Shown in pieces: positions 1 to 11,434 of a stretch of DNA of 64,000 bases. A program made the translations under genes and the position numbers. The stretch comes from Kwoniella bestiolae CBS 10118 (Eukaryota > Basidiomycota > Tremellomycetes > Tremellales > Cryptococcaceae), in contig NC_089242.1 in assembly GCF_000512585.2 (NCBI RefSeq), positions 2,604,001 to 2,668,000 of the forward strand. Direction: 5' to 3'. Under the pieces are notes generated by a model that did not search any database, had not been told where the DNA came from, and saw only the letters and a list, made by a program, of their open reading frames with translations. The number at the start of each line of letters is the position of its first letter. Position 1 is the first letter of the stretch.

Positions 1-1015
1 CTGGTACGTGAATTCAAATGAATTGAGCCCCCTTAATTACACGCATGCAACCTACATCCTTTCCCCCCAGAGATTTCTTCACCTAAAAATAATTTCACTA
101 CTACGCAAGGTCTATGACATGCTGATCTGCTCTTTTGATTAGGTCAAGAACGATTCAGGACCATCACGACAGCTTATTACAGAGGTGCTATGGGTATCTT
201 GTTGGTATATGATGTTACAGATGAGAAATCGTTTAACAGTGAGTTTACGTGGCTCGCAGGATTAGCAGTGTAGGAGAGTAGAAGGAAGGACTGGATACCT
301 TGGATGCCTGCTCCGTGGACATGATCAAGAAACAATGACCGGAGATATACATTCCTGTTCGGGGCAACCCAATCATTTTATACATGACGTACTGACCGAT
401 CTTCCTACCCTACCAGACATCCGAACCTGGCACGCCAACATCGAACAACACGCTTCCCCCGGCGTCAACAAGATCTTGATTGGGAACAAATGCGATTGGG
501 ACGAGAAGCGAGTGGTGACTCTCGATCAAGGTCGTGCTTTGGCCGATGAGTTCGGTTTGAGGTTCTTGGAGACTTCGGCTAAGGCGAATGAGGGTGTGGA
601 AGAGGCTTTCTTCACTCTTGCTAGGTGAGCTGGGTGTGGGCATTGAGTGGCGTCAGATTGCGAGAATTAGAGATATGTATGGGTGTACTGCTTCTTAGAG
701 AGGAAAATCGCATGGAAGGAGAAGTGACAGTTGAGGTTATAACTGAGATTGGGAAGGGTGATGTGAATCTTTCGCAAGATCAAGGTGAGGGAGGGGGAGG
801 GGAATTCTAGGCAGGCAGAAGAAAGGATATTTGGGTTTGCTCGGTGCATCGTGAGATTGAAGCTGATTTTATATCTTGATAACCGCAGAGATATCAAGAC
901 CCGACTTATCGACTCTCAACCTCAAGAAGCCGCACCAGTATCTCTCGGAGCCGATCGACGAGGTGTAGACGTCAACAAGCAATCCAGCACCTCACAAGGT
1001 GGATGTTGTAGTTAA
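1..1015 (+). CDS. SEC4: Sec4/Rab8-type Rab GTPase, 5'-truncated by window edge
   Basis: C-terminal part of a small GTPase of the Sec4/Rab8 group, which in fungi drives docking of post-Golgi secretory vesicles at the plasma membrane. Bases 1-3 end an exon (donor gtacgt at 4); further exons are about 143-238, 417-624 and 889-1015. The joined reading gives the switch II segment GQERFRTITTAYYRGA, then SFNNIRTWHANIEQHA, the guanine-binding NKCDW and ETSAKANEGVEEAF, all in the expected order. The tail is hydrophilic and ends GGCCS, a plausible double-cysteine prenylation site, though not a standard final CC. The P-loop and switch I lie upstream of the window. The closest known relative by family would be Cryptococcus SAV1; that assignment is from general knowledge, not a search. 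The Rab identity is very secure, the Sec4 subclass slightly less so. Confidence 0.93.
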
Positions 1016-1994
1016 GCGTTGGTAGCGGGCAGTCGTGTCAAAGGGTTAGAACCAGAGTATTAGAGCGGCTTAGTAAGGCGGGGACGGATTTACCCTTTTC
1101 AATTTGAAGTCACTTCTTTTGCTTCAACTTTCTCACTTCTTTCCACATCCACTCATCCAATCCATCATATTTCCCTTTTGCTCTTATGAAAAACCTGTAT
1201 TGTATGCGGAAGAATCTATTTATTCTATCCTATTTATATATGATTTCTTTTGAACTTGAGTTTCAGACCTATGCCATTCCTATCACATACCACGTATAGC
1301 TTGACTGCCTCGTGGCGGATGAGGATGATGTGTTTTGATATATCACATCCTGCTTTGAGGAAGAAGTCAAGAAGTAAATATCAAATACCCAACTAAGCGA
1401 GACTTGAGCAGGCTCAAGAGCACACGTTTGGAACTGTTTCATGTTTCATGTGGTTCTCGCATCGACAGCGTGAGTCACGGTGATGGCATGATGTGAATCC
1501 ATAAATTGAAAAAGATGAATCTGGGTGTGATAAAATGATAAAACCAAATAAACCCCCCTTATTACTCATGCCTTCGTGCCTCATACGGAATCGCCGATGC
1601 ACGCAAAATCAAGTTCCGACCCGAGCTCCTATTCCCAAATATTACCTAAAAAGGAAATAACAATAAAAGGAGGTGCACGATCCAATTGGTCAGTGCGTTT
1701 GGATTGCACCAGTTTGATCTCATCTCATCGCTAAGTTTTGGGTTTTTCAAATACTCATCTATGTCAATTTCACTTTGATCACCATACGTCGTCACTCTTG
1801 TGCTATTTGCAACAATCCCATCTCATCACCATCACCACTCAACCACCCAAGCAACGTCCGTGATTCCCATTCAGTCACGTCAGCACGTCAAACCAAACAC
1901 CTTAGATTAGATAACAGATTAGCAACACCGAATATCCTTTGATACGGATTAGGATTGCGATTGCAATTGGCAATACCTGGAATCTGGAACAGAC
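1016..1994. other. Intergenic region, promoter side of bZIP gene
   Basis: About 980 bases between the Rab stop and the bZIP start. The short frames here have no recognisable protein. The last 150 bases are C/A-rich, as expected for a 5' UTR. I see no RNA gene or repeat. Confidence 0.6.
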
Positions 1995-3448
1995 ATGTCT
2001 GATAATAATAACCACAATCACAACCATGCCTCGACTTCGTTAGCTCCTTCGTCGACTGGTTCAAATGCAAATAACAACAACCAAAATAACGATACGGACA
2101 ATGATGGTTCGGGTACACCCAAAGTGAGTCTTGTGTGATCACTCATTCGTTATTCCCCTCACACTTACCAGTACGCTTGTACTCGTCCAAGCAGACCACA
2201 CACATCCTTTCTGATGGTGCACGCTCAAACTGACTTTACTCCGCCCTAAAGGACCGCCACGAACCCCGAGGACGTAAACCCAATGACAAGCTTCCACCCT
2301 CCCGTGCTCGAGAGGTCCAACGGGCATTCCGACTCCGACGAGCCGAGCATCTCGCTACGCTGGAAGAACGGATCCTCCACCTAGAACAGGAGAACGGATC
2401 GTTGAGGGCCCTCTTGAACCTCCCTCTGGCAGATAGGGGTCGGATCGGCTCAGGTCCTACGGGAAGGGGCAAAGCATTGAAGGAAGGTGGTGTACCGATG
2501 TCGGAGAGGGTTAGGGCGCGTAAAGAAGCGAGAGAGAGGGAACGAAGAGCGTTGGGTCTACCCACGCCGACCGTCGAGTCGTCGGAGAATGAAACGCATG
2601 ATGAGATGTCAAATAGTAGAGATATGAGAGATTCGGAAACCCTCTCTCCCAGGGCTAGTTTACCTCCTCCTCCCCCACTACCTACCTCCTCTTCATCCTC
2701 CTCGTTCGGTCAACAACAACATAATATCCAACAACCCTTATTCCGGGATACCAATACCTCCCCTCAACCGTTCAATTACCAATTACCCATGCCGTTCAAT
2801 CTGCCTGTATCGCCCGATCCGGGATTCGCAGATTTCGCTAATTCCCTGACTAACAACGTCGATATATACAAGAATGGGAACTCCTCAGGTGGGACAGGCA
2901 ACACACCAAACTTCGGAGGGATGTTCAGCATGTTTGATACTCCCTCTGACCAGGACCCATCCCCCAACAACAACAACAATGCATCCTCATCTAAAAATAC
3001 CATCTCACCTATATCCAACCCCCAACCTGTCCAACTGGATCTCCTCACAAGGTTGAAATCATGCTGTCACGTCTCAGACTCGCACGTGGTGAATGATCCA
3101 GGATTATTAGTGTATGCTACAAGGCTGTGCCAGCAATACGGCTGTTCATTCGCTGGACAACATACCGACTCCCACCCCAGGTCGGATAATGAGAATCTCA
3201 CGTTGGAAGATTCGTGGAGGGCTTTGAAGAGTACCCTGGAGCCTGGTGGATCGGATCCTGATGGGGAGAACAGGATCAACACGGGCAAGATGGCTGCTGA
3301 GCTGGTTATAAGAGCTGTTAACTCGAGGAGCGGGAATATGGTGGGGAATAACTCGAACTGGATTATGTGTAGGTTTAGGGAGGGTTTGAGCGTTAAGAAG
3401 GGGATGATTCAGGCGTTGGTGCAGGGTTTGGGAGGGAGTTTGGAGTAG
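1995..3448 (+). CDS. bZIP transcription factor with C-terminal Cys cluster
   Basis: Two exons, 1995-2123 and 2252-3448 (donor gtgagt, acceptor aag), encode about 441 residues. Residues 1-43 are Asn/His/Ser-rich. The basic region lies around residues 52-76, beginning GRKPNDKLPPSRAREVQRAF and continuing RLRRAEHL, followed by a leucine zipper to about residue 105 (ATLEERILHLEQENGSL). This is a fungal bZIP basic region of the S-R-A/Q-x-x-x-R-x-F type. The middle is disordered (Pro, Ser, Gln, Asn). Around residues 306-345 there is a conserved-looking segment with five cysteines (KSCCHV, RLCQQYGC). Its spacing recalls the C-terminal redox Cys-rich domain of AP-1-like factors (Yap1/Pap1), but the resemblance is weak. 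It is probably a nuclear DNA-binding regulator; the target genes cannot be inferred. The start is the first ATG in frame and precedes a clean splice to the DNA-binding exon. Confidence 0.88.
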
Positions 3449-3949
3449 GTAGAGTGGGTTGGGACGAGGATTATGACGGTTGGTTGGATGTAGAGGGAAG
3501 AGGGAAAAGTGTATGTGGGAGATGTATATCTGGGGGAGGTGTGAGTGTCAGGTAGGAAGAGGACGGCGGTATTGTAGACGCCACGACGATGTTCATGATA
3601 TACGAAAGATGGACATTCCGGATACTGTAACAACAGTTGATAATATAGATATAATTGTATTATACTCTTTTAAGCCATGTATGTTGTCTGTCACGTCTAA
3701 AAACTTCTCTCCTAGAGAGACAAGCCAGATGATTTACCGTTCGATTATGTCAAATGCATTGAAGGTGTGTACGCCGTATGTTGCAGCTACATGTTACAAA
3801 GCAGATCCGACTATCGATTTGCGACTTTACCTCCACTTTTCGAGACCAGATAGAGATGATGTTTTGACGTGGTCGTGTTCTAATCTATCCTTTCTTCTTC
3901 TTCTTCTCTTTCATGTTAAATGTCATCAAAAATATATTCTTTGCACAAC
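3449..3949. other. Intergenic region
   Basis: About 500 bases between bZIP and CAB5. An open frame across most of it (3480-3968) lacks protein-like composition and runs into the CAB5 start, so I do not call it. Confidence 0.55.
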
Positions 3950-5206
3950 ATGTTGGGTGAGCTACTAAAAGCCGATCTTCAGTTCTCGGACTTGCTCAGC
4001 TGACAAGGTAATTACATCGACCCAGTCGTCGGTCTCACAGGCGGTATAGCATCAGGTAAGCCGTCAGCCTGATTATCACGTTTTGGATATGGATATACAC
4101 CGTCGGAGAGGGAATGTCACACTGATATACCTATGTTGTGACCTAATAGGCAAATCCACCGTCTCCAAGATCTTCTCAACCAACCACTCCATCCCCATAA
4201 TAGACGCCGACCTCCTAGCTCGCGAGGTCATCGAACCTGGCACCTCAGGCTTCTCCCTCATAGTAGACCATTTTGGCGCCGATCGGATCCTCGACTCGTC
4301 CGGCCTACTCGACAGAGCAGCACTTGGTGAAATCATTTTCAATGACCCGGATGAGAGGAAGTGGCTCAACTCTGTCATTCACCCGAGGGTACGAAGGGAG
4401 ATGGTGAAGCGGACGGTGAGTTATTGGTTGGGGGGAGAATGGTGTGTTATTGTGGATGTGCCGCTTTTGGTCGAGGCGGGGATGTGGAGGTGGGTTGGGG
4501 ACGTTGTGGTTGTTTATGTGTGAGTGTGTGTCTTCTTCTTGGTGTATGAAGTGGTGGGATAGTTTGTGAGGAGGCGATAGTGCAAGGACTAAATTGGACA
4601 CGACAAGAAGTTAGATGGATAGCTTACAAGTAAAAAGCGGCTTGCTACTTTCGTGTTCTTCCCTCAGCAACTGGATATTCTGTTTTATCCGAAATCCAAA
4701 CCATATTCCCACTCATGATATCACAACGTTGCTTATCATTCTGAACACTTAGAAACGAAAAACTCCAACTCTCCCGTCTTATATCCCGCCCCGTACCCAA
4801 CACTCCCCCACTCACCGAAACCCAAGCAAAAGCCCGAATATCATCGCAAATGTCCTTAAGCGAGAAACTCAACTACTCGACCTACGTCCTCGATAACTCA
4901 GGAACGATGAAAGACCTAGAAGTGCAGATCGACAAGTTGGTGAGCAAGTGGAAGGTATCGCAGGGATTCAATTACTTTGGATGGTGGTATAAGCTCTGTT
5001 GGCTTGTCCCTCCTGTGGGATTGACGGCGGGGTTGATGGTGCTGTTTTCGAGGTGGTTGAAGTATAATGTAGGGAGCAAGAAGGGGAGGAGGAGGGGAAG
5101 GGGAGAGGTAGATAGGGGTTGGAAGCCTGAGGAAATTGAGTTGAGGGAGAGGAATGGAAGGCCTGGTGGGAGGAGGAGGACGGGGGGAAGTATTACGGAT
5201 GAGTAA
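3950..5206 (+). CDS. CAB5: Dephospho-CoA kinase with C-terminal membrane segment
   Basis: Last step of coenzyme A synthesis: ATP-dependent phosphorylation of the 3'-OH of dephospho-CoA. Four exons (3950-3956, 4026-4055, 4150-4519, 4753-5206) close to 286 residues with consistent phase. The first exon is only 7 bases (Met-Leu plus one base). The P-loop VVGLTGGIASGKST is at residues 3-16 and is assembled from three exons. Further family motifs are IIDADLLAREVIEPG, HPRVRREM and VDVPLLVEAG, and after the third intron VYVNEKLQLSRL and a C-terminal ARISSQM...YVLDNSGT. After the kinase fold come a hydrophobic stretch (LCWLVPPVGLTAGLMVLFSR) and a very basic tail of about 55 residues. That suggests tethering to a membrane, as reported for fungal and animal enzymes of this pathway at mitochondria; the location is inference. 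Confidence 0.92.
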
Positions 5207-5579
5207 TTGGTTTGATTAGTATGAAATTTTACATAGATCATGCATATACACTGTTGATATACCTATCTACCCGCTTGAGCACTGTCATGCATTCTGCATC
5301 CCCACTACCACCGTGTCTGCCCATCGTTCACACCTCACATAGCTGGAGATCAGTATCATGTGCCACGTGAGAATGGGAAAAGACCCTCCACTCGAACAAG
5401 TCCACTTTGCATCTCACCTTTGTCCCTTCCCTTCTGCTTTCTTCTTCATCCCCTCTTCTTCTGCTCGACATCATTCACGCTCGAGCAGGAATATCCTGAC
5501 GAGTGATAACGACTCAAACTACCAACGACCTGATATTGCACCAACACCAATACCAAACTAGCAACTGCCCACCTCTACC
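5207..5579. other. Intergenic region, FOL1 promoter and leader
   Basis: About 370 bases, C/T-rich toward the FOL1 start. Nothing else recognised. Confidence 0.5.
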
Positions 5580-8090
5580 ATGACCCCCGACAGCGTCAAC
5601 CTCCGATCCCTCTCCATCCACCTCCCCAACGGCCTCGGTCCATCAGCATTCAACCTCTCTCCTCCTCCACCATGCCCCATAATCCTCAACGTATCTATGA
5701 AGCTTCGCCCTGGGTCTATAGTAGATACAGCCACGGGCGACTCGATGGATGGGCTCGGAGTAAATTACTCGGCAGTTTCCAAGGCCATCTACGCACTGGT
5801 CTCGTCCCCTATCAAGACTTGGAATAGGCCTTGGACATTGATGCGGGAGGTATCGGCCATTCCATTGGGTCTTCCTGATGTGAATAGGGTCGACGTTGAA
5901 GTGATCATGCCCAAGGCGCTGTTGCATGCCGACTCAGCTGTGTATATGGCTAGTCATTCTCTCATGGGAGGGGAAGTGGTGGATGAAGGGAGGAGGTGTG
6001 AGGTTAGGGATATAAGGTTGGAATGCGTTATTGGATTACATCCTCATGAAAGAGCAGAGAGACAGAGGCTGGAGATTGATGTTGAGGTGGGAGGTGTGGA
6101 TTGGGGAGTATGGGGACACAAGGAATTTACGGATCAGGTATATGAGGTGAGTGATGGGTTCCTTGTCTTCCAGATCTGTGTACTCCATGTACATACATTC
6201 CTCCAGTCATTCTTCTCACCTTCTTCGCGAGCATCGCAGTGGGCTTGAATACAGGCTCATAGGCCTGACTTGGATTACAGTTCGTATCCGCCTCGTCATA
6301 TCAGACTATCGAATCCCTCATCCACCACCTCGGATCCCATTTATTCACCATACCAATCCTGTCTGATAAAGACCAACCCGCAAGTACATTGTCAATAACG
6401 ATACGTAAACCCTCTGCTATACCTTATGCCGTACCCAGTATAACCATACACCGAGACAAGTCAGACTACCCGTCTCCTTCTTCCTTCTCTCCGTCTGGAT
6501 CTGCTATCGACAAACGCATATTCATAGCCGTGGGATCGAACATTGGAGATAGGGTGGATAACATACACAAAGCTATAAGGGAATTACAGACTAATGGATG
6601 TGAGCTGAGACGTACAAGTAGATTGTATGAGAGTGAACCGATGTATGTGGAAGATCAAGATAGGTTCATCAATGGGGTAATTGAGGTGGGTTGATGCTCT
6701 GCCTTCGAGCTATCTCATACCTCCTATAGTCAAAATCGTATGAGTAGCCAGCTGAAATGTTCTTTCTTGACGTAGATTTCCACATCTCTGTCCCCTCTCG
6801 ACCTCCTGCGGCTCCTGAAACGAACTGAGAAATCAGTAGGAAGAACCAAAACTTTTACGAACGGTCCACGGGTCATCGATCTGGACTTGGTATTTTACGG
6901 TGAAGATGTGGTGAGGATTGGTGAGAGGGGGAATGAACCTGATGAAGATGGAGTTGGGTGGTTGGAATGCCCCCATAAGAGTTTGGGAGAGAGGGAATTT
7001 GTTCTGAGACCTCTGGCTGAGTGGGTTGAAGTCCACCTAGACATGCCAGACCAAGGCTAGCTTATCGTTTCCTACATCGCTGACATTCGATATACTCCGT
7101 AGTATCGCACCAAGCTTTGTTCACCCTTCATTACGTCAAACAATCCACCAACTATTATCTCGATTACCTACCACAACTCCACCCCCTCTACAACCCATCA
7201 TACCCTTCTCTGGCCCGTCCAAGCCGCTACGTCTTTCGTCTCCCTCCATACCATACATCATGTCGATATTCAACGCTACGCCCGACTCATTCTCCGATGG
7301 TGATCCTGCACGTACCGATCCTGCCTACGCGATCAAAGCTGTAGAACAGCTGTTCGAGAGGGGTGACGGTCCAGATATACTGGATATAGGGGGGATGTCG
7401 ACTCGACCAGGTTCAGATCCATGTACGGAGGAAGAAGAGATCAATAGGGTCGTACCACTCATTAAGGCTATTCGAACATCTTCGAACCCCAAACTAAGGG
7501 AGGTACCAATATCGATAGATACGTATCGAGCTAGTGTAGCCAAGTTGGCTGTCGAAGCAGGGGCAAGTATGATCAACGATGTCAGAGGCGGAACCGAACC
7601 CGGAATGCTGGAAGTGATGGCTCATTCAAAGGTCCCGGTGGTGCTCATGCATTCGAGAGGAGATTCGAAGAATATGAGCTCAAGTGAAATGACAGATTAT
7701 GCATCCCTCGGAGGGGTAGTACAGGGTGTCAAGAGAGAGTTAACAGAATTAGTGAATAAAGCTATAAAGACGGGGGTGAAACGGTGGAATATAATTTTAG
7801 ATCCAGGATTGGGATTCGCCAAGACACATAAAGATAATTTGATCTTACTTAGACGTCTACCGGATCTGTTGGAGGGTGAGCTGAAGGGGTATCCGATGTT
7901 AGTAGGTGGAAGTAGGAAGGGGTTCGTTGGGAAGACTATTGGACGGGATGTACCCAGTGAGAGGGGATTCGGAGATGCTGCGTTGAATGCTCATTGTGTT
8001 TGGAGTGGGGTGGTGGACGTGCTTAGAGTGCATAGCCATAGGGAGACGAGGGATACTGTTAAGATGGGGGTGGGTATAAGGGATGCTTAA
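5580..8090 (+). CDS. FOL1: Trifunctional folate synthesis protein (DHNA-HPPK-DHPS)
   Basis: Carries three consecutive steps of folate synthesis: dihydroneopterin aldolase, hydroxymethyl-dihydropterin pyrophosphokinase and dihydropteroate synthase, the sulfonamide target. Exons 5580-6146, 6281-6685, 6776-7020 and 7103-8090 give 734 residues. Residues 1 to about 240 hold two FolB-like units; the second begins RCEVRDIRLECVIGLHPHER. HPPK occupies about 265-410, with FIAVGSNIGDR, SRLYESEPMYVEDQDRFING and the signature GPRVIDLDLVFYG. The DHPS part starts near residue 455 with IMSIFNATPDSFSDG, followed by DIGGMSTRPG, SIDTYRASVA, GASMINDVRGG, ILDPGLGFAK and GGSRKGF. All catalytic signatures I know for these folds look intact. 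The start is the first ATG of an uninterrupted frame, in a C-rich leader. Each intron has a gtgagt- or gtgggt-type donor and an AG acceptor. Confidence 0.95.
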
Positions 8091-8601
8091 GGGATGGTTG
8101 TGGGTGTGTACTGTATATAGAGGAATTAGATGCGAAGGCAGAGTCAACTGTCACTTTACTTGCCCTGCAGGTCAATTGATGGCCTATTCCTATTACCTTT
8201 GCCTCTGCTTTGTTCGATGCTCTTTGCTATCTCCGCCTCCGCGAGGTTGTCTCATAACGTACAGTACGATGCACTTGGTAAAATGCGGTTATACCGTCCT
8301 ACCCCTCTCGGCAGATAGGTGGAAGTTATATAACAACATTGATCCGGTAACTACCGGATAATACGATTGACCCGAGCCAAAACAATGATTTCGGACCGAG
8401 AAGCAATGGCTGCACCTGAGCGGGCAAGCATTCCTCTCCTCTACTTTGTGCTTGGCCCCCCACATCTCTGGCCGAATACTCACTACGCACTCACCCTATG
8501 TAACAACGGGTAAACCTGCTTGCTTGTCTATCTTTGTTGTATCCCATTGAACTCTCACCTGTTGTCATCTCCTTGACCTGAATTTGTAATTCACATACAC
8601 A
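8091..8601. other. Intergenic region
   Basis: About 510 bases between FOL1 and the dihydroxyacetone kinase gene. No gene seen. The end, just before the ATG, is C/T- and A-rich like a leader. Confidence 0.5.
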
Positions 8602-11141
8602 ATGGCTCCTCAACGTGAGTGACGAGTGACCTGTTGCCAGCTATAACAACAAGCATGATGACAAAGCTGACAATCAAATGCGGGCCTAGACAAACACCTG
8701 CTCAATAACCCCGCTACGCTCGTAGTAGACTCCCTCAAAGGGTTGGTCAACCTCAATCCCAATATCAAGTTTGACGAGGGACAGCGAGGTCAGTTCCCCC
8801 CCACCACCCTCTCCAACCTCGACGTCCATATCACCCTGGTAAAAGAGCCATCAGAGCTGATCAAAGTTACCCTCCAACATAGTAATCTACACCCCACCCA
8901 CCCAACCCAGAGTAGCCCTCCTCTCAGGCGGTGGATCAGGCCATGAACCCGCCCATGCTGCCTTTGTCGGCCCAGGTCTCCTGGACGCAGCTGTATGCGG
9001 AAACATCTTTGCGTCCCCCAATGTCGCGCAGGTCCGACGTGGTGTCGAACTTGTCACTGGCGACAAGGGGGCATTGATAGTGGTTATGAACTATACTGGA
9101 GATGCGTTACACTTCGGTCTCGCGGCGGAACAGTACAAGGCTTCTGGGAGGAAGGGGGATGTCAGAGTGTTGTTGGTTCAGGATGATGTGGCTGTTTCAA
9201 GGGAGCAGGGGACTATTGTGGGAAGACGGTGAGTCTGGTTGCATCAAACATCTCTTCCTCTTCATTCCATGTCCAAAAGATTTACGTACTCTGTGGGGAG
9301 AGGGCGATAGTATCCTTTTCCTTTGCATTGATCGCCCCTTACAAATCCCTTTCAAGTGAAGTTGAGAACAGAAAAGCCCAAAGTAAAGAATGGACAGCTG
9401 ATGTATGCTCTATCCGTCCCATAGTGGTCTCGCAGGTACCATCCTAGTCTACAAGATCGCCTCCGCCCTCTCAGATCAAGGCGCAAACCTCGATAATGTC
9501 GAAGACGTGGCCAAATACGTTACCTCACGATTAGGTACCATCGGTGTAGGACTGGACCATTGTCATGTGAGTGATAATTTATGTCTGCTCCTATGTACTG
9601 CTTGTTGATGCTAATCTATATGATGTATGCACAGGTGCCCGGAACCAAGGCTGGTGAATCTCATTTGGAAGAGAACCAGCTCGAGTTAGGAATGGGTATC
9701 CACAACGAATCGGGTACCCACAAGCTTGAGATTCCCTCTATTGCTGAGTTGGTCGATCAGATGTTATTCAAAATTACCAATACCAACGATCCTGAGAGAT
9801 CTTACGTTCCATTCAAGGGTGATGGGTCGGACGAGGTAGTATTGCTCGTCAATAACTTGGGAGCTATTAGTGAATTGGAGATTGGAGGTATCACCAGCGA
9901 AGGTGAGTCGGATCATACCATGCACCCCCATGATATTACATATATTCGGCCATGGCACAAGAAGTTGAGATTTGAGCTGATATCCCATCACCTTGCCCTT
10001 CGTGCTCAGCCGTCAAATGGCTCCAATCCAAAAACATCAAGACCCGCAGAGTTCTTTCCGGAACATATATGACCTCGCTCAACATGCCTGGATTCTCCCT
10101 CACCTTGTTGCTCCTCCCCGGTAAATCCGAGTCGGCCAAATACTCCTCCTCGCAAATCTTGGAATACCTCGACGCTCCTGCCAGTGCGCCCGGGTGGTCT
10201 TGGACCTCGGGCAAGGAACCTGGAGTGGTGGGTGAGAAGGTCGATGAGGCGGCCGTAGAGGACAAGAAGGGTAAAGAGGTTGATCTGGCTCGTAAGTCAT
10301 TCTTCACCTGCTTCGTCTAGGTATATCTCGACAAGACAGACTCCTTGAGAGCTATATCTTCATATCTGAGATAGTATTACTGACATATTCTTTTTGACAT
10401 AGCCACCGACCCATCCGAATTCATCTCAGCAATCAAACGATCCTGCCGAGCTCTCATCGCCGCCGAACCAGAACTCACAAAGCAGGATCAAATCGCGGGT
10501 GACGGAGATGCGGGTCTGACCCTCGAGGCAGGTGCCAAAGCCCTTCTCAAAGCTATTGACTCTGGTAAATTGAACGGAAAAAACGTGATCTCAGATATCG
10601 GTGTGATTGCCGAGGTGGTCGAAGAAGATATGGGAGGTACTTCCGGTGCTTTGTATTCCATCTTCTTTGCTGGGTTGGGTAAAGCTCTTAGAGATGCTGC
10701 GGATGCGGGCAATAAGACTACTACGCCGGAAGTTTGGAGTGGGGCTGCTGCTAAAGCCCTAGAAACTTTGTATAAATGTGGGTTTCAAACTTTCATCTCG
10801 ATTGATCCTCACTCTACCATCTCAATTTGATCATTGGCGTTTCTGTTTTTATCGTTAACAATGCTGACTGATAATTTGCGTGAATAGACACAAGGGCTCG
10901 ACCACCTTCACGAACCCTCGTGGACCCTCTCGAAGCATTCATCGCCTCCCTCCCCTCCAAGGGACTCAACGGAGCTGCCGACGATGCCCAAAAGGCAGCT
11001 GACAAGACCAAAGAGCTTGTGGCTAAGGCAGGTCGAGGTGCCTATGTCAACCAGGAGGATCTCAAGAAGAGGGAAGTTCCCGATCCTGGTGCTTGGGGTA
11101 TTTGGAGGATCGTGGATGGTTTGAGGGGGTTTGAGGCGTAA
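8602..11141 (+). CDS. DAK1: Dihydroxyacetone kinase (glycerone kinase)
   Basis: ATP-dependent dihydroxyacetone kinase of glycerol and methylglyoxal-related metabolism, cytosolic. Eight exons (8602-8614, 8690-8788, 8913-9228, 9425-9566, 9635-9902, 10010-10291, 10403-10777, 10888-11141) sum to 1749 bases, 582 residues, the usual size for a one-piece fungal enzyme. The N-terminal DhaK domain shows ALLSGGGSGHEPAHAAFVG and NYTGDALHFGLA. His213 in LELGMGIHNESG corresponds to the histidine that binds substrate covalently as a hemiaminal. The C-terminal DhaL domain contains DQIAGDGDAGLTLEAGA; Asp402, Asp407 and Asp409 match the Mg-ATP aspartates. GGTSGALYSIFFAGLG and the final WGIWRIVDGLRG are also typical. 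The first exon is only 13 bases. Confidence 0.95.
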
Positions 11142-11434
11142 TTAGATTCTATCTGTTTAGTGATCTAAGGAGTAAGAAGTGTTTTATTTTGATATGCATC
11201 TCGATTATTATTCATTATACCGACTGGTCAAACCGAAGCAAAATGCCCCTGTGCCATCTACCATCTACCGTCTACGTTCTACCGTCTACCTCTATACGAT
11301 GTGTGAAACGTATCTGCAGACCTTTCTAATGAATAGTCGAAGTATCTCTAGATCGTTTCCGTACTCGTCGCCGGTGGGCAATGCTAAGTAATCGTGAAAC
11401 GAGGCATCAGCAATTCATTCAAAATGTTACCACC

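Noticed and set aside
3480..3968. Open frame of about 160 codons between bZIP and CAB5 on the plus strand
   Set aside because: Composition is not protein-like, it starts in intergenic DNA and overlaps the CAB5 start exon in another frame.
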